Shown one piece after another: positions 11,616 to 23,291 of a stretch of DNA of 64,000 bases; positions within the stretch are counted from its first letter, which is position 1, and each line of letters starts with the position of its first letter. The notes under the pieces are model-generated. The model was not told where the DNA came from, made no database searches, and saw nothing but the letters and a program-made list of their open reading frames with translations. The position numbers were made by a program, and so were the translations under genes. This stretch comes from Neoechinorhynchus agilis (taxonomy: Eukaryota; Acanthocephala), in assembly GCA_051530055.1 (NCBI GenBank), contig CM121343.1, forward strand, positions 6,820,001 through 6,884,000, written 5' to 3'.

Positions 11616-14600
11616 ATGAAGTCCTCGAATCAAATGCTCGAAGAACGACTATTAGTAGAATTCCTGAATAGTATTGTCGGCCGTTGTGACAAAATAACTC
11701 GACAGCTATTGTCTTGTCACGATTCCTTCGACCGAAGACTACAAGCACTCCAGGACGTAGCCAAACCCATTTCTAACTCAACGAATCGTCTACAAACCAT
11801 TATTCAAAGTAAGCTTTCCTCTTTACCTTTGTAATGTAACCATTCTGTTGCAAAGATTCTGAACGGACTATCGTATTGCTCGATAATATTCTTCAGTTCT
11901 ATACTGTTTACGACGATTTGGGCGCTTATATATCTGCTGGGTAAGCTATTGTATTTGACATGGTTTAATTTGTTCTAAAGACCTACTGGTGATATGATGC
12001 AGTATTTGAGGCATTTGGAACAATTGCAAGGATCCTTAGACTATTTTAAACGCATTGCCGTTCATGAGAAAATGACCGAGACCGAGCTTGAAAGAGTTGT
12101 AAGTGAGCATTTGTTTTAGTCTGCAGGTTTAGCCACAATTGATAAGATTTTCGTAGAACAATCTATTGATCAGTGGTCAACGTAAACTCATGTCGGAATG
12201 CGAAGTACTGATCAATAAATATAGCAATACGTATCAAATAACCGACTTGGATATCCTTTTAGACGGTCACGACGAATCCTTGTATCAACCTCGATATACC
12301 ATGAATCGTACGTTGTATTCTACAAGTGCGTCTTCTTATTCTCTTCTATTTTTATCGCTAAAAAGGCAACGACATTTTGACGCTATCAACAGTTTTCAAG
12401 TGGTTTGCTCAACAGCATTTCAAATACGGTCCAGTTAATTTATATGCTTCTACGAGGGGCGATATGATTAAGAAATCTCTTGAAGCGTAAGGAAATTCAA
12501 TATATATTTAATATTCAAAATTCTTTTTTAATAGGTACAGTAAAAGTCTATCTGACGCAGACAATTTCTCAGTTTTGGATTTATCGTCTAGCTCTTCTAT
12601 GAGGACGCCGAGGGTAATAATTATTCAATTTTAACGAAGCAAATTAGAAATTGATCTTATGAAATAAAAGTCCCGCGCAGCTGTAGAGTTTTGTACTTTG
12701 AAGATCAATTATGCAATTTATTTCTTTTACTTATTGTATATGTCAATTGAGGAGACATCACCGCTTTTATACATTATTAAACAATGATTTTATTTAGAAA
12801 ATTGATGATGGCACTATCAGTGTTCAAAAAATCATGATTTAATGCGTATTAGATTATTAAAATAAAAAGTAAAATGCTCCTTGATGCTCTGTGCTATTGA
12901 ATTCTTTATATCAAAAACGTTGATATGTGAGGCACCGGTAAATAATATATTTTTTTATTAAAAACGTCGATATGTGAGGACGTACCGGGGAATGTGAGTG
13001 GAATTATTGTTTAGAAGTCTACACCCGCGGTAAATGTTTATTTCGATTAAAGACGTTCTGCGAACCTCGTCGGGTTCATCATCTCAGTTTGTTTGTGATC
13101 AACTCACATATTTAAAAATTTACAAACAAACTAATGATGAACCCGACGAGCTTCGGAACGTCTTTAATCGAAATGATCATTTACCGCGGGTGTAGACTAA
13201 ACAATAATTTATTAAAGATGTTCTGCGAACCTCTAAATGGTTCATCGTCAGTTTGTTTGTGACGAACTCACATATTTAAAAACTTGCAAACAAACTAATG
13301 ATGAACCCGACGAGGTTCTCAGAACTTCTTTAATCGAAATAATCATTTACCGCGGGTGTAGAGCTAAGCAATAATTTATTAAAGACGTTCTGAGAACCTC
13401 GTCGGGTTCATCGTCTGTTTGTTTGCAAGTTTTTAAATATGTGAGTTGGTCACAAACAAACTGACGATGAACCCGACGAGGTTCTCAGAACTTCTTTAAT
13501 CGAAATGATCATTTACCGCGGGTGTAGAGCTAAGCAATAATTTATTAAAGATGTTCTGCGAACCTCTCAATGGTTCATCGTCAGTTTGTTTGTGACGAAC
13601 TCACATATTTAAAACTTACAAACTGATGATGAACCCGACGAGGTTCGAAACGTCTTTAATCGAAATAATCATTTACCGCGGGTGTAGAGCTAAGCAATAA
13701 TTTATGAAGAACGTCCGGAACCTCGTCGGGATCACGTCATTAATAAATAATCATTTACCGCGGGTGTAGAGCTAAGCAATAATGCAATTGAATTCTTTTT
13801 AAACGAAGCCTTTAATGGTGCTTTAAGGGAGCGAGTAAAAGCAATCCAAATTGTTTAATATTTTTCAATATTTTTGAATTCGTTTCAAGACTCAGATCTT
13901 TAAGAACCGCAAACCGGAAGTAAGGATTAGTGAAACTCTCAGCAGTGTACGTCTGAAGCAAGATAAATTGCGAAACTTTGTGAATTATAGGTGAAAGGCA
14001 AATATCGCGCTACGTATAATTCTTCAAAATTGTTACAGGCGAAGGAATGTATCGAATAATAATTTCGAACGACTATCTATCGGTGGTCGATCCAGTCAGA
14101 TGAGTAAAACTCCTCCGTATACATCACCACAACCAGGTTCAATGTCGCCATCGCATCATGCCGTAGCAAGGATACCTGACGAAAAGGAGGCGATCCACCA
14201 ATGCAAAGCCTTTGCTACCCTTGTAGTGCTCGCGTTTATGTTGTTTGAAAAAGAAAAGCGGCAAATCACTGAAGTGTTTCCTGAAGATCTCGTGGACGAA
14301 GTTTTCTGTGCAGTCACTCACAAACCACTTTTATATCTACAATCATCAGCTGAAAACCTCTGTCGCTTAAAAGAAGGATTAAATTTCAAATTTAATCAAA
14401 TGACATGGGCCATTAGTCTTCTTCATATTGTAAATGCGATGCTAAATCTGAGGCCTACTTTTACTAATTTATTCGGGACGACTTACAATAATCGCCAATC
14501 ACAAGTTTTTCAACTTAGTCGTATTTTCGAAAGAGCTGTAAGTATTTGCGTATGCTGATCAGTCAATAAGATGAACGTTTAGGCTGTCCAAGCGTTGAAT

Positions 14601-15883
14601 GATGTTGCCGAAGCGATTAAATCAGATCCGAAGGACGAACGCCTTCTTCCATTTGGAGGTGGCGTACAGCAGATCACTTTCGAGGTACTTTTCTTTTCGT
14701 TGTATCTTTTAAATAAAATTAAAAATTTAGACATTGTCTTTTATTGAAACTATATGCAATAAATACTTCGACGTGACTTCCATTATGTCGGATGGAATCT
14801 GTTAGTAACCAAAGACTGCTTGTTGATGGCATACATTTCACACTTGTCATCGCAGATTCCTTACTTAAAAATGAAGAGGACGTACAAACGAGCCTTATTT
14901 TTGAAAACTCTAAACTAGGTCAGTTGCTATTCCTAGTAAGTTCTTAATTTTACGAATATAGTAGTTATTTTTGCGTTAATTTATGTCTTTTTTGTGTATT
15001 TCAGGTAACGTGAACGATCCAGAAATATCGGTCCAATTAGTGGCTAATGCCGAGAGCGTTAATTTATCACGATACCTGGGTAAAAAATAACAAATAAGGA
15101 AGATTTAAATAAATTTAGCTTGCAGTTACGCTTCTAAAATGGCTTAACACGAACATACTTGCGAAATCGGATTGTTACCAATCAGCAGATACAACCATCC
15201 GAAGCATTTACCTTCTAAACAATATTCAATACATTCTTCAAATACTGCAAGGGCAAGCCTTCTGAATTTGTGGGTATTTTGATTCTGTTTCCTGTAGGAA
15301 TTTGGTGGATATATTCCGACTGACACGGGGTGATATTGAAGACCAATACAATCAGGATATTGAGATGTATAAAAATGAGTATTCTAATTGGTGAGTAATA
15401 TACCCTTATTTATTCGATTCCTGTTTCTTCCAATAGTTACACTAAATTAGTACACGTACTTCAGAATTTGCTTGAATGGCACAACAATCAACACATTCCT
15501 GATTCGAGGGTATGCTTCTTTTTTTTCCTGATTGAAGAAAACGTTCGCGAAACTTAGTTAAAGGAAAAAGACCGAGATGCTATAAAGGAAGGCTTTAATG
15601 TATTGTTCGCTATTTTTTCCACTGATTTATACTCTATAACCCTTAGACTGTTAACCGAGAAATCAATTATTTAATCGAAAAGCATGACACGTACATGATT
15701 CACGACATCGATCTAAGGAAAACTCTCAAGGAAGATGCAAAAATTAGAATAATCCCTCTTTATACAAAATTTTATCAGACATTCACACGAAAAGACTTTA
15801 CGAAGAATCAAGGAAAATATATACTATACTCTGTCGAACATCTATCTCATCGAATTGACAATTTTTTCGAAAAGTGTTCATAA
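11616..15883 (+). CDS. EXOC7: exocyst complex subunit 7 (Exo70), 17 exons
   Basis: Exons 11616-11808, 11856-11940, 11981-12098, 12157-12307, 12366-12486, 12535-12613, 13890-13990, 14039-14537, 14583-14684, 14731-14800, 14856-14918, 15005-15079, 15126-15252, 15298-15390, 15437-15509, 15558-15599 and 15647-15883 join in frame. They sum to 2229 nt, or 742 aa, which matches metazoan Exo70 (about 650-735 aa). N-terminal heptads, the GPTGDMMQYL segment and the C-terminal KNQGKYILYSVEHL (family: KNPEKYIKYGVEQV) identify it. The protein tethers secretory vesicles to PI(4,5)P2-rich plasma membrane. Introns are 38-58 nt, except intron 6 (1276 nt, hairpin repeats) and a few of about 85 nt. The intron after exon 13 is GC-AG. 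Confidence 0.93.
13019..13785. repeat. iterated hairpin-repeat array inside EXOC7 intron 6
   Basis: About five units of 80-180 bp follow each other. Each complete unit is a near-perfect inverted repeat: AGACGTTCTGCGAACCTCG ... and its complement around a centre such as ACTCACATATTTAAA. Units are joined by TTTACCGCGGGTGTAGA followed by GCTAAGCAATAATTTATTA. The first boundary is present in both orientations (13019 and 13182). The pattern looks like a palindromic MITE that was amplified in place. No coding capacity is seen. Confidence 0.85.
15253..15297 (+). other. GC-AG intron of EXOC7
   Basis: The exon ends CTGCAAGG and the intron starts GCAAGCC and ends CCTGTAG. Only this GC donor keeps the conserved Exo70 frame (...YILQILQG|NLVDIF...). 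GC-AG introns with a GCAAG start are a known minor class. Confidence 0.75.
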
Positions 15884-17540
15884 ATTAAATGTTTAAAAAT
15901 TAATATTTTTACTCAGTCACAATGCGCTCTCCATTTAAGCAATGTTTCATTGGCTAATGTGGCATCGTCTTTGCGTTTATTTTGTGATGTATAATCTTTT
16001 TCTTTGGAAGTACAGTAGAACGAATCGTTTTTCCGAATTGGGATCGGACACCATTCGGATACGAGATTTTTTCGGTTAGACATGCAGATTTTAAAAAAGC
16101 AAAATTGTGTTAGGCATTGAAATATTAACTTATTTTGTTTCGTTATACTGCACATCTTCGTTTTTTAAATTCCCTGCAAGGTCTTTGATTACTTTAGAAC
16201 GTTATAAATCTGTGATAGAGACGTTCCACTTTCTTATGATGATTCAATATTTCAAGTTTCGTTTCTATGTTAAAGACGTTTAGCTGTTATTTCTCGAATT
16301 TGAAGCCACAACAGTTCACAATTTATCGAATCACAAATTTGTTAGGGGGAGTATCGCACATTTGAACTCAAACGAAACGATATTAAAACGTTTTGCGGTT
16401 ACAAAACGCACTTATATAAAGTTCATCCTACTGACAATCATAAATGCGGCGAAATTTCATACGAAGTCTATTCTGGTTAATCGGACTAAATTGGGATGCA
16501 ATCGTTTTGGTTCTAATAACCGGCTGGTCCAATTGTTCATCTTGGCTGCATTCAAGATCTGGATGACGATACTTCGCTCAATGGGTGACGAACTACTTTT
16601 GTCTAGTGGCTTACGATTGATGCTTTCGCCGTTCCACATAAAAACCCAGGTTGCGTTAATCCCTAACCCCCTCCCCCAGATACGTCCGGAGGTCTTCGGG
16701 TAAAAATGTTTCCCCTTCCCCGTGTGAAGGTTTTTAGTGTAAGAATTGCTAGACCAAAAGGGAAAGAAGATTATATTGTGAAAATTCCAAATAAAGATTT
16801 AAATACAAATACACGTTCCTTTCTCTATCAAAGATGTTTTTCTCTAAATATTCAATCCCCATAGGGAAAAGAGAAAACCGTTATTATAACAAAAATGGGT
16901 TTTTTTTTGTTTTCTTTGATGATATTGGAAGGGACCTATTAAGATGCTTAGTGACATTGAAATAAAGTTTACTGATTTATCACGAAGAGTGACGCTTCGT
17001 ATGCTCAATCGTAGGATTTTAAGGACATTTCCCACGAATATGGGTTAGCCCAATGCCATTTTGTTGTGTTCTGTAACTCTTGACAAAGCGGAATCCATCT
17101 GTGGCTCGGGAAGTGGAATAAAATCTAACTGGGTTGCCTTTTCGAAACTCCGGGAAACGATCTATGACTTGAACATGACTATTTTCTCGCTGGGGCTAAC
17201 ATCAAACAGGAATCATCCAATGCTGCACTCATTAAATGTGTGGATTGTTTCACTTCCAATCCTGCTTTTGCTAAAGCCTAAAAGGCTGTGGCTTTAATGC
17301 GACCCAATACATTATATAAATAAAATGGATCGAACTAAAATGGACTTTAACGATCTTTTAAAATCAATACAGTCGAAAAAGTTATTATCCCGAAATCTAG
17401 AAGTGGAACCGATCAGTCACATCCGTATTATAGCAATACGAAATCCCATCATCTCGTGTCCACAACGAGTAATGAATTCTAAATTGATACACTTTTAGAA
17501 TGAAGTCATTTAAATCAACCTTTTCGCGGATTTATACTTC
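15884..17540. other. intergenic with decayed transposon-like pieces
   Basis: No host gene is recognised. A sequence beginning CAGTAGAACGAATCGTTTTT at 16013 and a related inverted piece around 16465-16525 resemble pogo/Tigger-type terminal regions, but no transposase can be confirmed. A 205-bp dispersed repeat lies inside (see 16213). Confidence 0.35.
16213..16412 (+). repeat. ~205-bp dispersed repeat, copy 1
   Basis: Nearly identical to 62031-62237 in the same orientation, from GTGATAGAGACGTTCCACTT through ACAAAACGCACTTA, with only a few substitutions. The copies are 46 kb apart. Confidence 0.9.
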
Positions 17541-17574
17541 TTCGCTGAGTGCATTCTAATCTAATGGATCTCCG

Positions 17575-19310
17575 TTCTATGAATGAGAGGACGAATTTAA
17601 ATACATTTTTAATTCGATTGCATCTGAACAATGTTTCCGATGATTCAGACAAAGCTCAATACTTGATTCAATCAAAATCGTTTTATTTTCCTGTCTACTC
17701 CAAATATGGAGTTCCGCAGCGATCACCCCCCTTCATCTACACTACTTTCATTAGTAATGATAAATATTTTCGAAATTAATTCTTTGAACTTTATCCTTGC
17801 GATCATCTATGCAGGTGATATATTTTTATTTTGCTCAGCGATACATTAATGGTCTATTCAATGCTCTCAATGTAGTCAATTTAATCATTAATCTTCAATT
17901 CTGTGAGTTAACGAAACAGTGACTTACGGTTTTTTTTTTGAATTTCCTATAGATCTGTTTGGAATTCTCTGGATTTTGTGCTTTTGCAATGCCAAGCGTC
18001 GTTCTCACTTTAATAACGAATTTTAGTCTAAAACGATGAAATGAGTGCGTTAACGTATTTTAAACTCTTATTGAAAGAAGAGAACAACTCAATAAATGGA
18101 TAAACCTTTTCAGCTTCGTTCACATGCCTTAAAGATTAGAGTAAGAGGTGAGTTTTGCTAACTTACTGATTTCAATTTCAAGCAATGCCGAGAAGATACT
18201 CGTCGCATTGAAGAAATCACTGTTACTTTTATTTTAGATCCGCATTAAATAGATAATATAAATTAAATCGAGGCTCTCTCCGAAGATTGATTGCGCTACA
18301 TAAAAATCGTTAAAAGTTTATTGTCGCCAGTAATTCGAGAATATCTCTAAAGAATACATATTTGCGTCCTCCGAGGCAATTGATTCCTCAAGCATCTTAA
18401 AAATAAGAAGGGCATTTCACGTTTCATTTTAAATATTTCCTTTTAATTCTTTTCAAGTATGTAAAAATATTCAAGTGAAAAGCCAGCATTCAACTTATTT
18501 TAATTCTGGGAATATTTTAATTGATTAAAAAATCATTCATGTCTTTTGTGAGGCGAGTGCAAAAAGATGAAATTTATTTTTACCAAAATGACCATTTCTC
18601 ACTCCGACAAAATCATTCTCCTTTGGTTCAAAGCGAATATAGCAATCCGAGCATGATTTGATTGTAGACCAAATTTTTCAATCAATAAATTAATTTTTTG
18701 TGTCGTCGAATGATTTTTTAGCATCTCTTCTAAAGCAACGATCGAATCTATTCCGCTTTCTTCGAATTTATGAAGACTTCGTTTTCCTACTCCTGGAACA
18801 CAAAGCAGATCCTTGTGATCGAATTCGCGATTGAGAAAGCAATCGATCTTTGCCGAAAAAAGAATTGATCCATGTTTGGATCCACCTCCTTACAGCATTT
18901 TTCGGATCTCGTTTCGTTTTCGGTCATCGGTGAATTCGATTTTGTCAATGATGAGCCATTAAGTGTGCATAATGTTGCTATGGCAACGCAACCGAGATGC
19001 TGGCAGTACGCGAACCCCAAATTTTTCTTGAACTAGCAATGTTTTCGCAACCTACCGTTGCAACGGTTTGCGGCAGACTGTAAACTCTTTCAAGGACCTC
19101 TGCTTCTTCACATCCATCATAAACAACCAAATAAAGAAATCAACGAAGTGTCCCATAATCTATATTAGGAGGTTCCGACTAAAAGGTGGCCGCAAACGAT
19201 TGTTATTCAATCTAATCTCATGCTTCCGAGACCGATCCTCCATCAAAGCTACTTTTTCTCATTTGCTAAAAGCGATACCCTAGGATCTCATCCATTACAC
19301 ATTTCGCCGA
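17575..19310 (+). repeat. segmental duplication module (end of X plus B), leftmost copy
   Basis: 17575-18015 matches 26430-26862 (+) and the reverse of 44955-45390. 18016-19310 matches 35757-37040 (+) and the reverse of 43711-44954. The same X-B junction (AATTTTAG|TCTAAAACG) occurs here and in the inverted copy, so it is the older arrangement. Confidence 0.85.
18600..19020 (-). pseudogene. BAF-like helix-hairpin-helix ORF, copy 1 (frameshifted)
   Basis: Same sequence as the 140-codon frames at 27434, 36326 and 43960. One A is missing from the A-run after CTTTGCCG (near 18855-18862), so the frame is lost before the helix-hairpin-helix part. The other three copies are open. Confidence 0.6.
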
Positions 19311-19930
19311 TAAACTGAAGGTCAACTTCATCAACCTGCAGTACGCCATGTTCTTCAATGAATTTATTGGATCTTATTTTGACTTTCAAGACGAGGAAGT
19401 CACGATTGGTGATTAAGATTCGAATTTCCTCGTCTCTGATCTATCACCTGATCTGGATCAAACAGATCGCAAAAGTTATGAAGATAAATTACGATGCTGC
19501 ATTATTTTTATCCTGAAATCCAAGAAAACGGCGAATCCGATACCGAAAGCCGTTTTCCTCTGGCAAGAAAAACAGAAGGATCCCCTACGGTAATATTTAA
19601 TATTCTTTAAATAAGACCGTTACTCATTGTAAGATGTTTGGATCTTTTAATAAATGCTATAATTTTATTCATTTTCGCATTGGGAGATTAGAGAGTCCTG
19701 AGACCTGTAAAACCTTATAAAAAATGATTGTTTTGATTCGATATAATCGAAAATAGTTAATATAATCTACGGCTATCTGGGTTTTGACAATCTTAATTGA
19801 GATATTTTCCATTCCCTTAGCCTGTTGATATGCAGATATGCCATAAATCTGCCGTATATATTTAAAAATGAAACTGCTCACGATTGGTGTGTAATGGCGA
19901 CAAAAATTATGTAAATTTGTTACACGATAC
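19311..19930. other. intergenic, nothing recognised
   Basis: AT-rich, without a supported gene or repeat relationship elsewhere in the window. Confidence 0.4.
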
Positions 19931-20279
19931 TCATCCAAACATTTCAAGACAAATATATAAACTAATGCTTCGTTGTTTATACAAGAATTCTCATTGGATT
20001 CTTATAAATTCTTCATCCAAACATTTCAAGAAAAAAAATAAGCTAATGCATCGTTATTTATATAAGAATTCTCATCGGATTCTTATCGAAGCTTCATCCA
20101 AACATTTCAAGAAAAAAATATAAGCTAATGCATCGTTGTTTATATAAGACTTCTTGCATTCTAATAGAGGCTTCATCCCTGCATTTCAGGAAAAATTTAT
20201 AAACTATTGCATCGTTATTTATATAAGAATTCTCATCGGATACTTATAGAGGCTCCATCCAAACATTTCAAGAAAAATG
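19931..20279. repeat. ~81-bp tandem repeat, four units plus a partial
   Basis: Units start TTCATCCAAACATTTCAAG at about 19931, 20012, 20093, 20171 and 20252. They run through an AT-rich stretch containing TTTATATAAGAATTCTCAT. Divergence between units is visible, so this is an older minisatellite. Confidence 0.85.
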
Positions 20280-20409
20280 CCTTCCACCTGATATACGTCC
20301 TAAAGGGCAAATGTTTGTAAAATGACGTGTTTTAGATATCTGAAGGAGGCCCATGCTCAGGCCGAAAATTAACCGATAGCGACGAAAATTCTGAGGTAAA
20401 AGTTTTATC

Positions 20410-21665
20410 TTGACCCAGTTGAAGAATGGTTCCAGCGGACAGGCGCTGACCATGTTCCCGTCGAAACTTTCGTTGCTGTATGATATGGTGAGCGCTCTCT
20501 CGGCTCATGAAGCCTTGTTTCTCATAAAGAACGCGCTCTTCATCCCCAAATTCTTGTACAAGGTTCGCACAGCAACATTTTTCAAACATAAGGAAGGATT
20601 GGCTAAGCTCGACGGCAAGGTGAGGGCTTGTCTCGAGCGTATTTTAAATGTCCAGCTCTCAGATGAGGCGTGGCAACAAGCTTCTTTGCCTGTGTCATCT
20701 GGGGGATCGGGAATTCGGGCACTAGTGGACCTTGCTTTGCCGGCCTTTCTTGGATCGTTTGAGGGGAGCCTACCAGTCTTGAAGAACATTTTGAAGGAAA
20801 AGTTTTGTCTTGACCGGGATTTCGTGGTGGCGGTCGAGGAATGGTGCCAGCAGACAGGCGCTAACCATGTCCCCGTGAATGGCCTCAGACAGTCGATCTG
20901 GGACGGACCTCTTGTCGCGAGAGCTCACAGCTCTCTACTTTCAGGTTCTCGCTATGATGTCGTCCGAGCTAGAATGTTGGCAGTTTCAACACGAGAATCT
21001 GGGGCGTGGTTGGAGGCTGTTCCTTTGGCATCTGTGGGAATTCTCACTGATGAGGTAACGAGGATCACGGTGTCCATAAGAATTGGTCTCCAGATATGCG
21101 CTCGCCATCACTGTCGATGTAGGTCTTTGGTTGACGCTTTCGGGCGACAAAGTCTCATAGGCCGAAAGTCAGAATTAAGGTTCTCATGCCATTCTGAAAT
21201 CAACATAGTAATTTCTCGGGCGTCGAGAACGGCGAACTTCCCGAACATCCTGGAACCCGCCCACCTTTGTCGACTAGACGGCCGTAGGCCCGATGGAATT
21301 TCGGTCTTCCCGTGACGGGAGGGCAAATGCCTTCTCTGGGGCGCCACTTGTGTGGACACCCTCGCAACCAGCAACATCCGCTACTCCCTCGAAATCGCCG
21401 GTGGTGCCGCCATTGCAGCGGAAGGGAGGAAAATACGGAAATATATTCAGTTATCGAGGGCTCACTATTTTGTCCCCTTTGGGGTAGAGACGTATGGAGC
21501 GCTCGGCAGCTCGGCACTCTCTCTGCTCCAGGATCTCTCGAAGAAATTGATAGAGGCAACCGGAGACTCGAGAGCAGGCGTATTCCTTCGAAAAAAAATC
21601 TCGCTGGCAGTACCACGAGACAATGCTGCCAGCGTGATAGCGATAGCCGAGGAAAAAATAACTCT
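20410..21665 (+). mobile_element. LINE family A ORF2 C-terminal half
   Basis: The frame 20410-21315, continued in another frame from about 21310 to 21660, gives the post-polymerase region of a non-LTR retrotransposon. It contains the thumb-like FLIKNALFIPKFLY, SDEAWQQASLPVSSGGSGIR and EPAHLCRLDGRRPDG (restriction-like nuclease/PD-like region). After one frame change come CVDTLATSN, HYFVPFGVETYGALG and ISLAVPRDNAASV. The RT core itself is missing, so this is a 5'-truncated, inactive copy. It is the longest family A copy in the window. Confidence 0.8.
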
Positions 21666-22484
21666 TCAAAAAACACTTTCTTTAGGCGGCGGATTTTTAA
21701 CAGAATGGATAGTGTTCAACATCATAAAGAAGAATGCCATTAACTTTAGTCGTCGCTTTCAATGCGGTAAAAGCAACTTTTCTCAAGATTTGTTCATCGA
21801 ACTTCAAGATTTTCGACAATATAACAAGCAATCTTTAGCTGTGGCATTTTCTTTTTGCAAACTAAAATGTTATTCAAATGATGGAGACCATCAGAGTATT
21901 AAAATAAAGTATAAAAGAAAATTATTAGAAGTGAACTTTTTTATAGAACCGATTTGTTTCCCGTTGAGCAAACGTATAAAAAAAGGTGTGATCCATTATT
22001 GCAATTTTTCACCGAAATTTTTATGTATTAAAGGTAAAGAGCCAATGACAAGACGTTTATAAATTGGCGTTTTTACTTATTCGGAAATTGAAAGGTAGGA
22101 ATTAGACAACATCCCAACAGTTTACGCTTCAAAATTATGCAATATCCGAGTTCTGCGGAGAACGTGGTTTTAGAAGCTGGATGTTGCCGGAAAAAGTAAA
22201 TTTGAAAAGAACGCCTCGTTTAAGAAGTTAAAACTGAAATCTAAAATTGTCGCGAACAAAAATAATGGCAGTTTTTGAGAAAATTAGATCATGACAATTA
22301 TGCACAATTGAAATTTTTTTAAACATCACACAGGAATTCAAAGCAAAATAAAATGAACACCCGGTGGATTTTTAATCGATCTTCGGTAAAATTGGAAAAG
22401 AAACAAATCGAAAATTGCATTTAACTTGCGTACCCGACATTCACGACTTGCCAACTAAGTTTTATTAAGTCTAAAATTCTAAGA
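21666..22484. other. downstream flank of LINE; open frame without homology
   Basis: A frame continues from the LINE tail to about 22062 (about 115 codons, Lys/Ser/Phe rich). I do not recognise it, and it probably represents read-through into flank. The polyadenylation signal of the neighbouring minus-strand gene lies at 22462-22467. Confidence 0.35.
22462..22467 (-). terminator. AATAAA polyadenylation signal of the secreted repeat-protein gene
   Basis: AATAAA on the minus strand, 18 nt past the stop codon of the gene at 22485-23228. Confidence 0.6.
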
Positions 22485-23228
22485 TCAACAACGGCAAGCG
22501 TTGCACTTATTGCAAACGTTTTCAGCAGCGTTCTTGTAACAAGAACGTAAGGGAGCCGAAATTGGTTTACGAATAACGTTCCCCTGCTTTTGGATGCTTG
22601 AACAGATTTTGGAACTTCTTTCCTGACAAATCGGTTTCCGTACAGTGTCCTGGCGACTTTCCTGGATTGAACTTTGCACGATCTCCGATTTTGGTTGGAT
22701 GAATGTTATTCGAATCGCTGGAATCGCAACGGCATGCGCTGAAGACGAACTTTTCACCGATGGATCACAAACTGACTCCGGTTCGCGAGCTTCCTGCGGT
22801 TCATAGAATTGTGCTGGCTCACAAACTGACTCCGGTTCATAGAATTGTTCTGGTTCGCAAACTGATTCCGGTTCATAGAATTGTGCCGGCTCGCAGACTT
22901 CCTTCGGTTTACAAACTGACTTCGGACTGAACGCTGAAGTCCTTTGAGAACAACTTTGACAAACTGGCTCCGATTCGTCGAATTGTGCTGGTTCACAGAT
23001 TGGTGCTTTTTGCGCTTTCATTCTCTGGGCAGGTTCCGGTTTACAAACTGCAAGTTCGGGACTGTTTGGTGTTCGTTGGACCACAACTTTGAATGTTTTA
23101 ACGATATTTTTAGCTGGTTCGGCAGCGCAGATTGGTTCTTGTCTACATTCTGCTGGAGAACAGCAGTCTCCGTAGCAGGATGCAATGGCGATTAAAGTGG
23201 AAGCAAAAAAGAGAGTGTTGAAGTTCAT
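22485..23228 (-). CDS. secreted Cys/Pro/Glu-rich repeat protein
   Basis: A single-exon 247-aa frame. Residues 1-19 (MNFNTLFFASTLIAIASCYG) form a clear signal peptide. The mature protein has many Cys and, from about 110 to 155, an imperfect repeat of the type VCEPAQFYEPES (at least four units). The N- and C-termini are Cys-rich (GDCCSPAEC, CNKCNACRC). I do not recognise a domain; a cuticle, eggshell or secretory-gland structural protein is possible but unproven. A TATA box lies about 57 nt upstream and a poly(A) signal 18 nt downstream, so this is a compact, probably strongly expressed gene. Confidence 0.7.
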   Translation of the reverse strand: MNFNTLFFASTLIAIASCYGDCCSPAECRQEPICAAEPAKNIVKTFKVVVQRTPNSPELAVCKPEPAQRMKAQKAPICEPAQFDESEPVCQSCSQRTSAFSPKSVCKPKEVCEPAQFYEPESVCEPEQFYEPESVCEPAQFYEPQEAREPESVCDPSVKSSSSAHAVAIPAIRITFIQPKSEIVQSSIQESRQDTVRKPICQERSSKICSSIQKQGNVIRKPISAPLRSCYKNAAENVCNKCNACRC

Positions 23229-23283
23229 TTGAGTTCACGAGTTTGCTATTGATGATCAATGATCAATCGACTCGATCTGCCCC

Positions 23284-23291
23284 CTTTTATA
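23284..23291 (-). promoter_or_regulatory. TATA box of the secreted repeat-protein gene
   Basis: Minus strand TATAAAAG within GGGTATAAAAGGGGG, about 57 nt before the ATG at 23228. A start site about 30 nt downstream would leave a short 5' UTR. Confidence 0.7.

Noticed and set aside
16362-16703. 113-codon frame in the 16-kb repeat
   Set aside because: It starts inside the dispersed repeat and has no recognisable domain; the companion minus frame is equally uninformative.
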